Source: Treponema sp.
GTDB taxonomy: Bacteria > Spirochaetota > Spirochaetia > Treponematales > Breznakiellaceae
Assembly (NCBI GenBank): GCA_031256035.1
Contig: JAIRRJ010000010.1
Location: 1-46,128, forward strand
Length of the DNA stretch: 46,128 nucleotides
Reading direction: 5' to 3'
In this document: positions 1 through 7,856 of the stretch, piece after piece
Numbering within the stretch: the first letter of the stretch is position 1
Layout: every line of letters starts with the position of its first letter
Translations under genes and position numbers: made by a program
Notes under the pieces: model-generated
What the model saw: only the letters and a program-made list of their open reading frames with translations
Told to the model about the DNA's origin: nothing
Database searches by the model: none

Positions 1-1
1 A

Positions 2-1783
2 TATCTCTGGGAAACATGGGATAAGAGCCTGAGGGACTTTATGCTGCGCACATCGGTGGTTGATGAAATGAACGCGGAGCTTGCCGCCGCTTTGACCGGA
101 AGAGAGGATGCGCTTCTGGTTTTACAGGAACTTTGTGCAAACAATACCTTTGTCAGCCGGGCGGGAAAAGATATGTTCCGTTATCACCATTTATTTCTTG
201 ATTTTCTCAGGAATATGGCGAAAGACTGTAATATGAATCTCTCTGCGGTGTACAAGGCTGCGGCGCAGTATTATCTTGAAGCGAAACAATACCTTCCGGC
301 AAGGACTTACGCGGTGCGGTCAGATGATGAGGAAATTATCCTCAAGGTGATGTACCAGTTTCAGCAGTATTCCAGTCCCTCTCTGGACGAATACATCGCC
401 TACTCAAAATTATTCAACCGCGATACTCTGCCGGAAAAGATATGCGATCGCTTTCCCTTCCTCTACACCGCCCTGATGGAAACGGCCTGGATGTCAGGCG
501 ACACCAAGGGAGCTGAATATGCATGGGATAAGCTCTGGAAACATATTCCGAAAGTCGCCTTAAAGTTTCCGCAGTTTCTGGAAACGGTGATACTGGAAAC
601 CGCTGTTGACTACCGCAAGTCCATGACAAAATTTATAGCGGGATTCTCTTTGCTGCCGCCTATCGTCAAACCAAACAAACAGTATGCGGTGGCAAGTCTT
701 ACCATCCAGCTTCCGTTCGCTCAACGCTGCATCCGGGACTTTTCAGAACTTGCCGACAAGGGAATGATTGAAAAAATGGAGCGTTCCTTTGCCCTGCTGC
801 TAAAGGATTTGTGGCAGGCAGCGAAGCTCTGTCTTCAGTCGGGAATTCTTCTTGAACAAAATAAAACTGAACAGGCTCTTCCATTAGCATTGCAGGCGAA
901 AGAGACGGCGGCGGGCATTCAAAGTGCGGAACTTAACTTTACCGCTTATAGCCACCTTGCCGCTTCATACATGGCAGCGGGAAACAATGCGCTGCTGAAC
1001 AAGACATTGACGGAAATGGAACAATATATTGAGCATTCGGGCGCACGGTATCTGGAACATAACTTTTTGGCGCTTAAGACAAAATTCCATCTCTGTGATG
1101 CGGACAAAAAGGCCGCCGAAACGTGGCTGGAACATTATTTTGTAAGCGATGAAGAGCGTATACCCCTCTACAAGATATTTCAGTATTTCACCACCGTTCG
1201 CGCATACATCGTGTTGAATCAGGGCGACAGGGCGGTTGATCTTATCCGGCGTTTGATACAGTTTGCCAAAGACTACCGCCGCCCGCTTGATTTGGCAGAA
1301 GCGCAGACGCTTAAAGCCTGTCTGGATTGGGCATCAGACAGCCGCGCCGAAGCCGCCGCCGGTCTTGAAGAGGTGTTATCTGAATTGCAGAGAAGGAAGT
1401 TTATCCGCATAGTCGCTGATGAAGGTGAAGCCGTTGTTCCAATCCTCAAACGTATTGCCGCCTCCGTAAGCGTTGAAAATTACACCGGTAAACTTGACAG
1501 GGCTTTTGTTACCGAAGTTCTGCTGGCGGCACATGATGTCTCCAAACGGCACCGGGGCATCACCGCGAACATGAAAAAATCAGGCAGGCCGGTCAAGCTT
1601 TCCAAACAGCAAAAGAAAATGCTGGAGCTGCTTACAAAGGGTTACAAAAATGAAGAGATTGCCCGCATTGCCGGTATTGCCCTGCCCACGGTAAAGGGGC
1701 ATCTGATGCAGGTGTATGAAAAACTTGGAGTACACAACGCCATGGACGCCCTGCTCAAGGCGCGGGAACTGGGGTTAATGTAA
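2..1783 (+). CDS. MalT-type LuxR-family transcriptional regulator, 5' end outside window
   Basis: The reading frame is open from base 2, before the first ATG at 41, and reads YLWETWDKSLRDF ahead of LRTSVVDEM, the usual end of the AAA+/STAND ATPase part of MalT-like regulators. The gene is therefore cut by the window edge and at least 593 residues remain. The middle is helical and alanine/leucine-rich, like the TPR-type sensor arm of this family. The last 60 residues form a LuxR helix-turn-helix (LSKQQKKMLELLTKGYKN, then EEIARIAGIALPTVKGHL and YEKLGVHNAMDAL). Family members are signal-dependent DNA-binding activators. The inducer cannot be told because the nucleotide-binding domain is missing here. 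The gene converges on the minus-strand block. Strong for the family, none for the target. Confidence 0.9.
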   Translation, partial: YLWETWDKSLRDFMLRTSVVDEMNAELAAALTGREDALLVLQELCANNTFVSRAGKDMFRYHHLFLDFLRNMAKDCNMNLSAVYKAAAQYYLEAKQYLPARTYAVRSDDEEIILKVMYQFQQYSSPSLDEYIAYSKLFNRDTLPEKICDRFPFLYTALMETAWMSGDTKGAEYAWDKLWKHIPKVALKFPQFLETVILETAVDYRKSMTKFIAGFSLLPPIVKPNKQYAVASLTIQLPFAQRCIRDFSELADKGMIEKMERSFALLLKDLWQAAKLCLQSGILLEQNKTEQALPLALQAKETAAGIQSAELNFTAYSHLAASYMAAGNNALLNKTLTEMEQYIEHSGARYLEHNFLALKTKFHLCDADKKAAETWLEHYFVSDEERIPLYKIFQYFTTVRAYIVLNQGDRAVDLIRRLIQFAKDYRRPLDLAEAQTLKACLDWASDSRAEAAAGLEEVLSELQRRKFIRIVADEGEAVVPILKRIAASVSVENYTGKLDRAFVTEVLLAAHDVSKRHRGITANMKKSGRPVKLSKQQKKMLELLTKGYKNEEIARIAGIALPTVKGHLMQVYEKLGVHNAMDALLKARELGLM

Positions 1784-1930
1784 AGAGAAGGTCAAAACAC
1801 AAACTGAAAACAACTCTTCTTCTGAAAGGGTCTGACCGGACGGCGCAGCATCTGCGGGTGGTGTTGCAACCGGGGCTTCTTTAGCAGCCGGGACATCGGC
1901 AACTGTAACTGCCGGGTGCGTGAGTAGCAT
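1775..1930 (-). CDS. possible 51-residue peptide downstream of the sigma54 activator
   Basis: A short frame starts with ATG at 1930, eight bases after the stop of the NtrC-like gene. It has a strong GGAGG Shine-Dalgarno site (complement of 1941-1947) about 10 nt upstream, inside the end of the activator gene. The peptide opens MLLTHPAVTVADVP, has an Ala/Pro-rich middle (APVATPPADAAP) and ends SEEELFSVCVLTFSLH. Its 3' end overlaps the last codons of the convergent LuxR gene by 9 bp. It has no signal peptide or domain I recognise. The ribosome binding site is the main argument for it; it could be an untranslated tail of the operon. Confidence 0.35.
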   Translation of the reverse strand: MLLTHPAVTVADVPAAKEAPVATPPADAAPSGQTLSEEELFSVCVLTFSLH

Positions 1931-1937
1931 AATCACT

Positions 1938-3299
1938 TCACTCCTCCGGTTCATCATCAAGCCCGTATTCAGCCAATTTACGCAGCAGGGTTTTTCTGCC
2001 TATTTCGAGAACCTCGGCAGCCTTGCTTTTGTTCCCCTGACAATAGGAAATAGTGTCGCGGATTATGATTTTTTCACAATCGGCAAAGTTCGACCCCTGC
2101 TTAATACGTATCCAGCCCTCTTCTGAGGCATGGCGCAGCGCAGGTGGCAGATCATCGGCTGTTATTACTGAAGAACGGCACATAACAACCGCACTTTCAA
2201 TGCAGTTGCGCAATTCGCGGATATTACCCGGCCATTCGTAAGCATAAAGACGGGAACGCGCTTTTTCGTGGATGCCTTCGACAGCCTTTCCGTTGTCGGC
2301 GGCGAATTCTTTCAAAAACGCGGCAGCCAAAAGGGGGATATCGTCTTTTCTTTCGCGTAACGGCGGAACATGGATGTTTACAACATTCAGACGGAAATAA
2401 AGGTCTTCCCGGAAATTGCCTTTTTCGATTTCCGCTTTTAAATCCTTGTTGGTTGCGGCAACAATCCGCACATCGGTTTCAACAGTCTGCTCCCCCCCCA
2501 CCCTTTCAAATTTCTTTTCCTGCAATACCCGCAGAAGTTTTATCTGGACATTCTGATCAATTTCGCCTATTTCATCCAGAAAGAGCGTCCCGCCCGAAGC
2601 AAGTTCGAAACGCCCGCGCCTGCGGGAAACTGCGCCTGTAAACGCGCCTTTTTCATGCCCGAAAAGTTCGCTTTCCAAAAGAGAAGCGGAAAGCGCGGCG
2701 CAGTGTACTTTAATCAGCGGCTTGTCCTTTCGCGGGGAAAGATCGTGGATGGCGTCCGCGACCAGTTCCTTGCCCACGCCTGACTCGCCCGTTATCAGAA
2801 TGGATGCCTTTGTGGGAGCGGCGCGGCTCATGGTATCGAATACTTCCCGCATTCCGCCGGAACTGCCGATGATCGACTTAAACTGCCGTTTGCGGTTCAA
2901 TTCCTCTTCCAGCCGGCGGTGCTGAAAAACAAGCTCGCGGTTCGCGAGAGCGCGTTTTACTATCACAAAAAGATGATCCAGATCGACAGGTTTTGTAATA
3001 AAATCCCACGCGCCGTCCCGCATGGCGGTTACAGCGTCTTCCACTGAGCCATGCCCGGTAAGAATGATCACCGGAAATCCCGGCGACCGGGCGACAATGC
3101 GGCGCATCAATTCCTCTCCGCCAAGACCGGGCATCCTGAGATCGGTAACAACAAGATCAATGTCCCCGTTACTAAAACGTTTCCAGCCCTCGTCTCCGTC
3201 CGCGGCGCATGCCACATCGTACCCTTCTCCGCCAAGCGCTTCGGCAAGACCTTCGCGGATATTTTTTTCATCATCAATAACAAGCAGGCGGAAATTCAC
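1938..3299 (-). CDS. atoC: NtrC-family sigma54-dependent response regulator (AtoC-like)
   Basis: A complete 453-residue bacterial enhancer-binding protein. Residues 1-120 are a receiver domain with the acidic pair D9-D10, phospho-acceptor D53 (VVTDLRMPG) and K103. Residues about 140-375 are the AAA+ domain with Walker A GESGVGKE (171-178), the sigma54-contacting GAFTGA loop (218-223) and Walker B LFLDE (D242-E243). The C-terminus is a Fis-type helix-turn-helix (NKSKAAEVLEIGRKTLLRKL). The intact GAFTGA means it should act on sigma54 holoenzyme. Its start overlaps the stop of the upstream kinase gene by 4 bp (ATGA), so the two are translationally coupled and very likely partners. Targets are not shown directly, but a sigma54 promoter stands before the sigma-factor gene at 41-42 kb. 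Confidence 0.95.
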   Translation of the reverse strand: MNFRLLVIDDEKNIREGLAEALGGEGYDVACAADGDEGWKRFSNGDIDLVVTDLRMPGLGGEELMRRIVARSPGFPVIILTGHGSVEDAVTAMRDGAWDFITKPVDLDHLFVIVKRALANRELVFQHRRLEEELNRKRQFKSIIGSSGGMREVFDTMSRAAPTKASILITGESGVGKELVADAIHDLSPRKDKPLIKVHCAALSASLLESELFGHEKGAFTGAVSRRRGRFELASGGTLFLDEIGEIDQNVQIKLLRVLQEKKFERVGGEQTVETDVRIVAATNKDLKAEIEKGNFREDLYFRLNVVNIHVPPLRERKDDIPLLAAAFLKEFAADNGKAVEGIHEKARSRLYAYEWPGNIRELRNCIESAVVMCRSSVITADDLPPALRHASEEGWIRIKQGSNFADCEKIIIRDTISYCQGNKSKAAEVLEIGRKTLLRKLAEYGLDDEPEE

Positions 3300-4510
3300 T
3301 TTGAGCCTCCTTCGGATACGGCGTTATACGGGCGGGAACCTTCGCTCTGCGGGCTCGGCGTCAGGTATGCAATCATGCGGGTTTCTTTCTGCGGTATGGG
3401 CAGAGTTATCTGAAAATCAGTCCCTTCCCCCGGTGCGGAATCCACGGCAATCTCGCCATGATGTTCCCTGATTATCTTGAACACCTGCGTAAGTCCAAGA
3501 CCGGTTCCTGTTTCCTTCGTGGTAAAATACGGTTCAAATATCTTGGAAATATTCTCCGCGCTGATACCCGTCCCCGTATCGCAGATTGATATTCGTATCT
3601 CGTTTTCGACATGGCTTGTAGCGACTGTCAAAAGCCCGCCGTCCGGCATGGCAGCCTGCGCGTTTTTTATCAGATTGAGCAATGCCTGTTTCATATAACG
3701 TTCGTCCAGCAGAATTTTCGGCAGTTTATCGTCAAGTTCCAAAAGACAGCGGATACTCGATTGATCCGTTTCGACACGCACCAATTCTACCATTTGCAGG
3801 ATAAGCTCGTTTATATCGCCTTTTCGTAGATCCAGATTCATCGGGCGTACGGCAAAAAGAAAATCCACAACGATACGGTTAAGCCTGTCAACTTCCTCTT
3901 TCAGCACGGTAAAATACCTGTCCGTTGATTTTTCCAGTGATGAAGCGGTATTCTTCGCAAGAGCCTTCTGCAAAAGCTGAAGATGGATAGAAATTGAACC
4001 CAGTGGATTTTTGATCTCATGCGCGACACCGGCGGCAAGGGTGGTAAGGCTTGCAAGGCTTTCAGCCCGGCGCAGGCGGGACTCACCCTTTCGCTTTTCA
4101 GTGATGTCTTCTATGCAGATAAGCGAGCCTGTAATTTTGCGGGCATGAACAAGCGGAACTACATTGATCGAAAGCAGCCTGCTGCATCCCTGCTGCACTA
4201 TCTCCATTTCCCTGTCTGTTACCCTGTGGCTGTTCAAAAGCGTGTGCTTGAGAAAATCAACAATCCGCTCGTCCCTTACCGCCTGCCACAATTCGCCTTC
4301 GGTGTAATTCAGCGGCAGAAGCCGCCGGGCGGATTTATTCACCATAACAAGATTATGTTTCTCATCACAGACCAGAATCCCCATGTGCAGAGAATCCAGC
4401 ACGGTTTCAAGGCGGCTTATTTCACCGGAAGCGGAAAACAAAAGCTCATGGGACTGATGGAGGGTAAGTTTATCAATTTTTTTCAGCGCCCGCCTGTAAA
4501 ACTCACCCAT
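3296..4510 (-). CDS. atoS: NtrB-like soluble PAS sensor histidine kinase (AtoS-like)
   Basis: 404 residues with no membrane segment, so a cytoplasmic sensor kinase. After a helical N-terminus, a PAS domain starts near residue 35 (VLDSLHMGILVCDEKHNLVMVN). The H-box GVAHEIKNPLGS has the phospho-accepting H164. The N-box (LLNLIKNAQAAMPDGG), a G1 box (ICDTGTGIS) and a G2 box (ETGTGLGLTQVF) make a complete ATPase domain. The arrangement matches NtrB/AtoS kinases that phosphorylate NtrC-type regulators. It overlaps the clamp-loader gene upstream by 8 bp and the regulator gene downstream by 4 bp. The signal is unknown; a PAS fold without transmembrane sensor suggests an internal metabolic or redox cue. 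The last 30 residues after the ATPase domain look unstructured. Confidence 0.93.
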   Translation of the reverse strand: MGEFYRRALKKIDKLTLHQSHELLFSASGEISRLETVLDSLHMGILVCDEKHNLVMVNKSARRLLPLNYTEGELWQAVRDERIVDFLKHTLLNSHRVTDREMEIVQQGCSRLLSINVVPLVHARKITGSLICIEDITEKRKGESRLRRAESLASLTTLAAGVAHEIKNPLGSISIHLQLLQKALAKNTASSLEKSTDRYFTVLKEEVDRLNRIVVDFLFAVRPMNLDLRKGDINELILQMVELVRVETDQSSIRCLLELDDKLPKILLDERYMKQALLNLIKNAQAAMPDGGLLTVATSHVENEIRISICDTGTGISAENISKIFEPYFTTKETGTGLGLTQVFKIIREHHGEIAVDSAPGEGTDFQITLPIPQKETRMIAYLTPSPQSEGSRPYNAVSEGGSK

Positions 4511-5816
4511 TTATATCTCCGGTCAAAAGTTTTTTTAATTTATGGAAAAGAGCTTCCAGCGCCAGAGTAACGTTCTGATTTAACACGCTTGTTGCGGTTT
4601 CCGCTTCGCCTATGTACTTTTTTATTTTTACGTTATATGCAATATACTGAGGATTGTTGTCTTCTTTCATTAAAACGGAAACAAGGTCAAGTACAACTGT
4701 AAGGAAACGGGAAAAAGAATCATCTTCAAAACTGCCGCTTTTTGCAATAACCGTTTTAATGATCTCCGCAGTCCTCATGGATTGTTTATACCCCGAAGCG
4801 GCCGCTATTGGCGCATAACGTTCTGTTAAAGCATTGACTATACCGGGGATACCGGCGCCATTTTTTTTCAGTGAATGAACGGCAGCCTGCGCCAGAGAAG
4901 CTATAAAATATACCGCTACGGGATAAAGTTTTTCTTCGCCGCCGGAAAGGAATGAATCAAGGTAGGCGCTGATAAGGCTGCCGCTCTTTGCAGAAGCTTC
5001 AATACCGTCTACAGTACCGCGAAAGACCCTGCGTATTACATCTTTTTCGCTTTCCGCAGACCTTTTCAGAAAACGATACGGCCGCAGCCGCGATAAAATT
5101 GTCGGCATAATCGCCTCGCGCCGCGGCGTTGTAAGAACAATATTAACAGTCTGCGGAGGCTCTTCCAGCAGCTTTAACAGCGAATTGCGGGCTTCGTCCT
5201 TCATACGCTCGGCGCTTTCAATCAAAAGCATCTTACGTTTCCCGTTAGGCGCAAGCCTGCACCAGTAGGCGGCGCGCCTGACGTGACCGACAGGAATATT
5301 CTCTCCCATTCCTTCCTTTATAAGTTTGCCTGCCGCTTCAACCAGAGACCCGCTGAGTTTTTCAGGCGCGGCATCCGCAACTTCAAACTCGTTCATTTCT
5401 TCTTCAATTGAACGGAGCACTGAGGATATTTTCCCAAGTTTGGGATCATCTTCCATCAGCACCGGCGAAAAACGGACGAGAAGTTTGCGCATGGAACGGA
5501 TAAACAGGGTCTTCGCGCTCGGGCTTGGGTCGCGCAGAAAAGATGAACGGGCAGCGGCAATCTCCGCCTGAAAAGGACGGAATCCCATTATCAAAAGATC
5601 AGTGTGTTGCAGATAACGATGGCGCGCGCAGGCGGGGCAGGAACATTTCCATGATGCGTCCGTCCTACAGGAAAGAACACGCGCCAGTTCCAGCGCTACG
5701 CTGCCCTTTCCCGTTTCAGGAGGACCGAAAAAAAGCATCGAAGGGGCAAGTCGGTCTGATAAAATATCATCCCGCAGTTGAAGGGCGGCGCCCTGTTCAA
5801 TTATATTTTCAAACAC
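4503..5816 (-). CDS. holB: DNA polymerase III delta'/gamma-type clamp-loader subunit
   Basis: 437 residues. The N-terminus has Walker A GPPETGKGS followed by a zinc-binding cluster (C-x-CPAC-ARH) typical of clamp-loader AAA+ subunits. Near residue 200 is the conserved SRC-domain signature IESAERMKDEARNSLLKLLEEPP and then LTTPRREAIMPTILSRL. These features identify the clamp-loader family, which places the sliding clamp on DNA. Delta' proteins normally lack ATP hydrolysis, whereas the P-loop here looks intact, so delta' versus gamma-like is not settled; a separate dnaX should exist elsewhere. There is an unusual insertion (about residues 85-175) between the zinc cluster and the sensor motifs. 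It overlaps cvpA and the kinase gene by 8 bp each. Confidence 0.85.
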   Translation of the reverse strand: MFENIIEQGAALQLRDDILSDRLAPSMLFFGPPETGKGSVALELARVLSCRTDASWKCSCPACARHRYLQHTDLLIMGFRPFQAEIAAARSSFLRDPSPSAKTLFIRSMRKLLVRFSPVLMEDDPKLGKISSVLRSIEEEMNEFEVADAAPEKLSGSLVEAAGKLIKEGMGENIPVGHVRRAAYWCRLAPNGKRKMLLIESAERMKDEARNSLLKLLEEPPQTVNIVLTTPRREAIMPTILSRLRPYRFLKRSAESEKDVIRRVFRGTVDGIEASAKSGSLISAYLDSFLSGGEEKLYPVAVYFIASLAQAAVHSLKKNGAGIPGIVNALTERYAPIAAASGYKQSMRTAEIIKTVIAKSGSFEDDSFSRFLTVVLDLVSVLMKEDNNPQYIAYNVKIKKYIGEAETATSVLNQNVTLALEALFHKLKKLLTGDING

Positions 5817-6288
5817 TTTTAGAATTCCCCATTCCGGTAATCAGCGGCAGAAGCAGTCCGGCGAAAAAACTGTCCGACAAAAGAGACCCGGAGTCAAACA
5901 GAGGCTGAATATTAATAATAAACAGTATAAGGCTTACAACAACCAGACCTTCACCAAATCCGAACATAATCCCAAGAAAACGATCCACTCCGCCGAGCCT
6001 TACCCCCTGAACAATCCCTTTAAGCAAACCTTCGATAAACTTAAAAAATAAAAATACAATCACAAAAATACCGATGAATGCGAGAATTTCATGAATAGCT
6101 TTTGTATCGGGAAGAAACTTTTCCCTTAGGAATACGGCGCCGTTTCTGAAAAAGTACAATGCCGCGATAATGCCAAGCACAACGGCGGCCATAGACAAAA
6201 TTTCGGTGATGAAGCCCCTGAGGTAGCAGCGAATCATAAAAAGCGCAATCAGTCCGATAAAAATAAAATCAATCATCGCTAAATTCAC
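5809..6288 (-). CDS. cvpA: CvpA-family integral membrane protein
   Basis: 159 residues with four hydrophobic segments (about residues 5-22, 30-48, 66-86 and 103-127). It begins IDFIFIGLIALFMIRCYLRGFITE and has the GGVDRFLGIMFGFGEG motif before the last helix, both typical of CvpA/colicin V production proteins. The family is linked to envelope integrity and purine-related phenotypes, but its biochemical role is unclear. The gene overlaps murG by 4 bp and the clamp-loader gene by 8 bp, so it is embedded in the cell-wall/replication operon. Confidence 0.88.
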   Translation of the reverse strand: MNLAMIDFIFIGLIALFMIRCYLRGFITEILSMAAVVLGIIAALYFFRNGAVFLREKFLPDTKAIHEILAFIGIFVIVFLFFKFIEGLLKGIVQGVRLGGVDRFLGIMFGFGEGLVVVSLILFIINIQPLFDSGSLLSDSFFAGLLLPLITGMGNSKSV

Positions 6289-7397
6289 TTTACTTTCCTG
6301 ACATGTTGATCTGTCTCTTCGGCAAGCAGGCGCGCTATCAGCTCCGCGCCATTGACCCTGCCTGCCTGCGCCGATGCGTGTGCCATTGCCACGCGTATTT
6401 TTTCATCCTGCGCAAGTAAACGGACAGCCTGCGCCATGACCTGCGGGCCTGCATCTTCACCTAACACCTGCGCGGCGCCTGCCTGCTGAAAATACCGGGC
6501 ATTCTCCACCTGATCGCCGCGTGTTCCCGAACCCCTGAGCGGAACGAGCAGCATGGGCTTGCCGAGAGCGGCACATTCCCAGACAGTACCCGCGCCGCTT
6601 CTTCCCAGAACCAGTTCCGCAGCCGCCAGCACATGAGGCATCTCCTCCCGAATATAGGCATACGGTTTATACCTTTCTGTTTCCGGTAAATCATGCGCCT
6701 GATTAGGCCCAAACTGATGCACCACAATATAATCTTTTACCAGCTCAGGTAAAGCATCGCGGACAAGATCGTTGATTTCTTTCGCACCCTGACTGCCGCC
6801 CAAAACCAGAAGAATCCGCGCATCCGCTCCAAGCCCAAGAAAAGCCTTTCCCGCCGCCGCATCCGCATTGCGAAAAACCGCGCGTACCGGATTGCCGCTG
6901 ACTGTTACGCGATCACGAACCTTGACGGGCAGCAAACGCGCAGTCTCTGCATATGCCGTAAAAACCCTGCCCTTTGTACGGGAGACAAAACGGGCATTGA
7001 GCCTGGTGGCAAGACCGGGGCTGAAATCTGATTCATGGGTAAAGACACGGATACCCAGAGAAGCCGCAGCCGCGCATGGCGGCACACTCACAAACCCCCC
7101 CTTGGAAAAAAGCAATGCTGCCTTTTCTCTTTTGAGGATTTTCCGCGCCGCGAAAAAACCAGCAATCACCCTGAAAAAATCAGGAATTGTCCTTAATGAA
7201 AAATAGCGCCTTAGCTTTCCGGACGGAATACCGAAAAATTCAATCCCCGCCTCTTCCACCAGCGTCCGATCCATGCCGCCGTTGGAGCCAATCCAAAACA
7301 GCCTCCCCGCAAACTGCCGCTTTAACTCCGCCGCTACCGCCAGTCCCGGATAGATATGCCCTCCGGTGCCTCCCCCGGTAAAAGCGATGTTTACCAT
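6285..7397 (-). CDS. murG: UDP-N-acetylglucosamine transferase MurG
   Basis: 370 residues, normal for MurG. This peripheral inner-membrane GT28 enzyme adds GlcNAc to lipid I to make lipid II. The N-terminus carries the glycine loop AFTGGGTGGHIYPGLAVA and the acceptor-side FSKGGFVSVPP. The C-terminal domain has VLGGSQGAKEIND and the nucleotide-sugar signature LGRSGAGTVWECAALGKPMLLVP. The start is fixed by the family (the glycine loop is near residue 8). No Shine-Dalgarno site precedes it; a TATACT hexamer ends only 6 nt before the ATG, so a leaderless transcript is possible besides read-through from the ParB-like gene 63 bp upstream. Confidence 0.97.
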   Translation of the reverse strand: MVNIAFTGGGTGGHIYPGLAVAAELKRQFAGRLFWIGSNGGMDRTLVEEAGIEFFGIPSGKLRRYFSLRTIPDFFRVIAGFFAARKILKREKAALLFSKGGFVSVPPCAAAASLGIRVFTHESDFSPGLATRLNARFVSRTKGRVFTAYAETARLLPVKVRDRVTVSGNPVRAVFRNADAAAGKAFLGLGADARILLVLGGSQGAKEINDLVRDALPELVKDYIVVHQFGPNQAHDLPETERYKPYAYIREEMPHVLAAAELVLGRSGAGTVWECAALGKPMLLVPLRGSGTRGDQVENARYFQQAGAAQVLGEDAGPQVMAQAVRLLAQDEKIRVAMAHASAQAGRVNGAELIARLLAEETDQHVRKVK

Positions 7398-7403
7398 GCG
7401 GAT

Positions 7404-7432
7404 AGTATAACTAAATAGAAGTTTTTTCTCCA
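7404..7432 (-). promoter_or_regulatory. candidate sigma70 promoter of murG, predicted leaderless start
   Basis: On the minus strand TGGAGA (7432-7427) is followed by 17 nt and TATACT (7409-7404), then 6 nt (atccgc) to the murG ATG. The -10 is a good match and the -35 a 4/6 match. Transcription would start at or next to the A of the start codon. Confidence 0.45.
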
Positions 7433-7460
7433 GCCTTGAAGAACAACCGGAAAAGATGGT

Positions 7461-7853
7461 TTAATCATCAATCCTGAATATTTTTTTAAAGAAACGGGTA
7501 ATCGCGTTCAGTATGCGGCGGAAAAAGCCGGGATGCCTTAGGCGGTAGAGTTTTTCGGAAGCGTCCGCCAGTTCCGCCGGGTTGAATTCCCTGCGCTGGA
7601 TATTTTCTTCCATTTCCATCTCTAACTGTTCAAGCTTACCGTGAACATCGACCACTGTCACTTCGATGCTCTCCCAGCCCAGAAGTTTTGCAGCCTCAAG
7701 CCTTCTGCCGCCGGCAATCAGTTCGTTCTTTTTGTTAATCGCTATCGGGCTGATCTGCCCGTACTTTTTCAGACTTTCCGCAAGATCGGCAATGTCGCCC
7801 ATATCTTTGCGGATTCTGTTTTTAACAATAATGCTCTCAATGGATATTTTCAT
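7461..7853 (-). CDS. small ParB/Srx-domain protein with C-terminal amphipathic helix
   Basis: 130 residues. The first 90 match the ParB/Spo0J N-terminal (CTP-binding/sulfiredoxin-like) domain: IVKNRIRKDMGDIADLAES, then YGQISPIAIN and AGGRRLEAAKLLGW, where GGRR takes the place of the usual G-x-RR nucleotide-binding box. The DNA-binding helix-turn-helix of chromosomal ParB is absent. Instead the protein ends with FFRRILNAITRFFKKIFRIDD, alternating aromatic/aliphatic and basic residues, which would form a membrane-binding amphipathic helix. It starts 3 nt after the PBP1A stop codon and is followed by murG, so a role at the membrane site of cell-wall synthesis is an attractive inference. It is not expected to be the chromosome-partition ParB. 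Confidence 0.75.
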   Translation of the reverse strand: MKISIESIIVKNRIRKDMGDIADLAESLKKYGQISPIAINKKNELIAGGRRLEAAKLLGWESIEVTVVDVHGKLEQLEMEMEENIQRREFNPAELADASEKLYRLRHPGFFRRILNAITRFFKKIFRIDD

Positions 7854-7856
7854 GCG

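Noticed and set aside
4019..4570. 183-codon plus-strand frame opposite the NtrB-like kinase
   Set aside because: Covers the H-box and PAS coding sequence of atoS in the opposite direction; no independent support.
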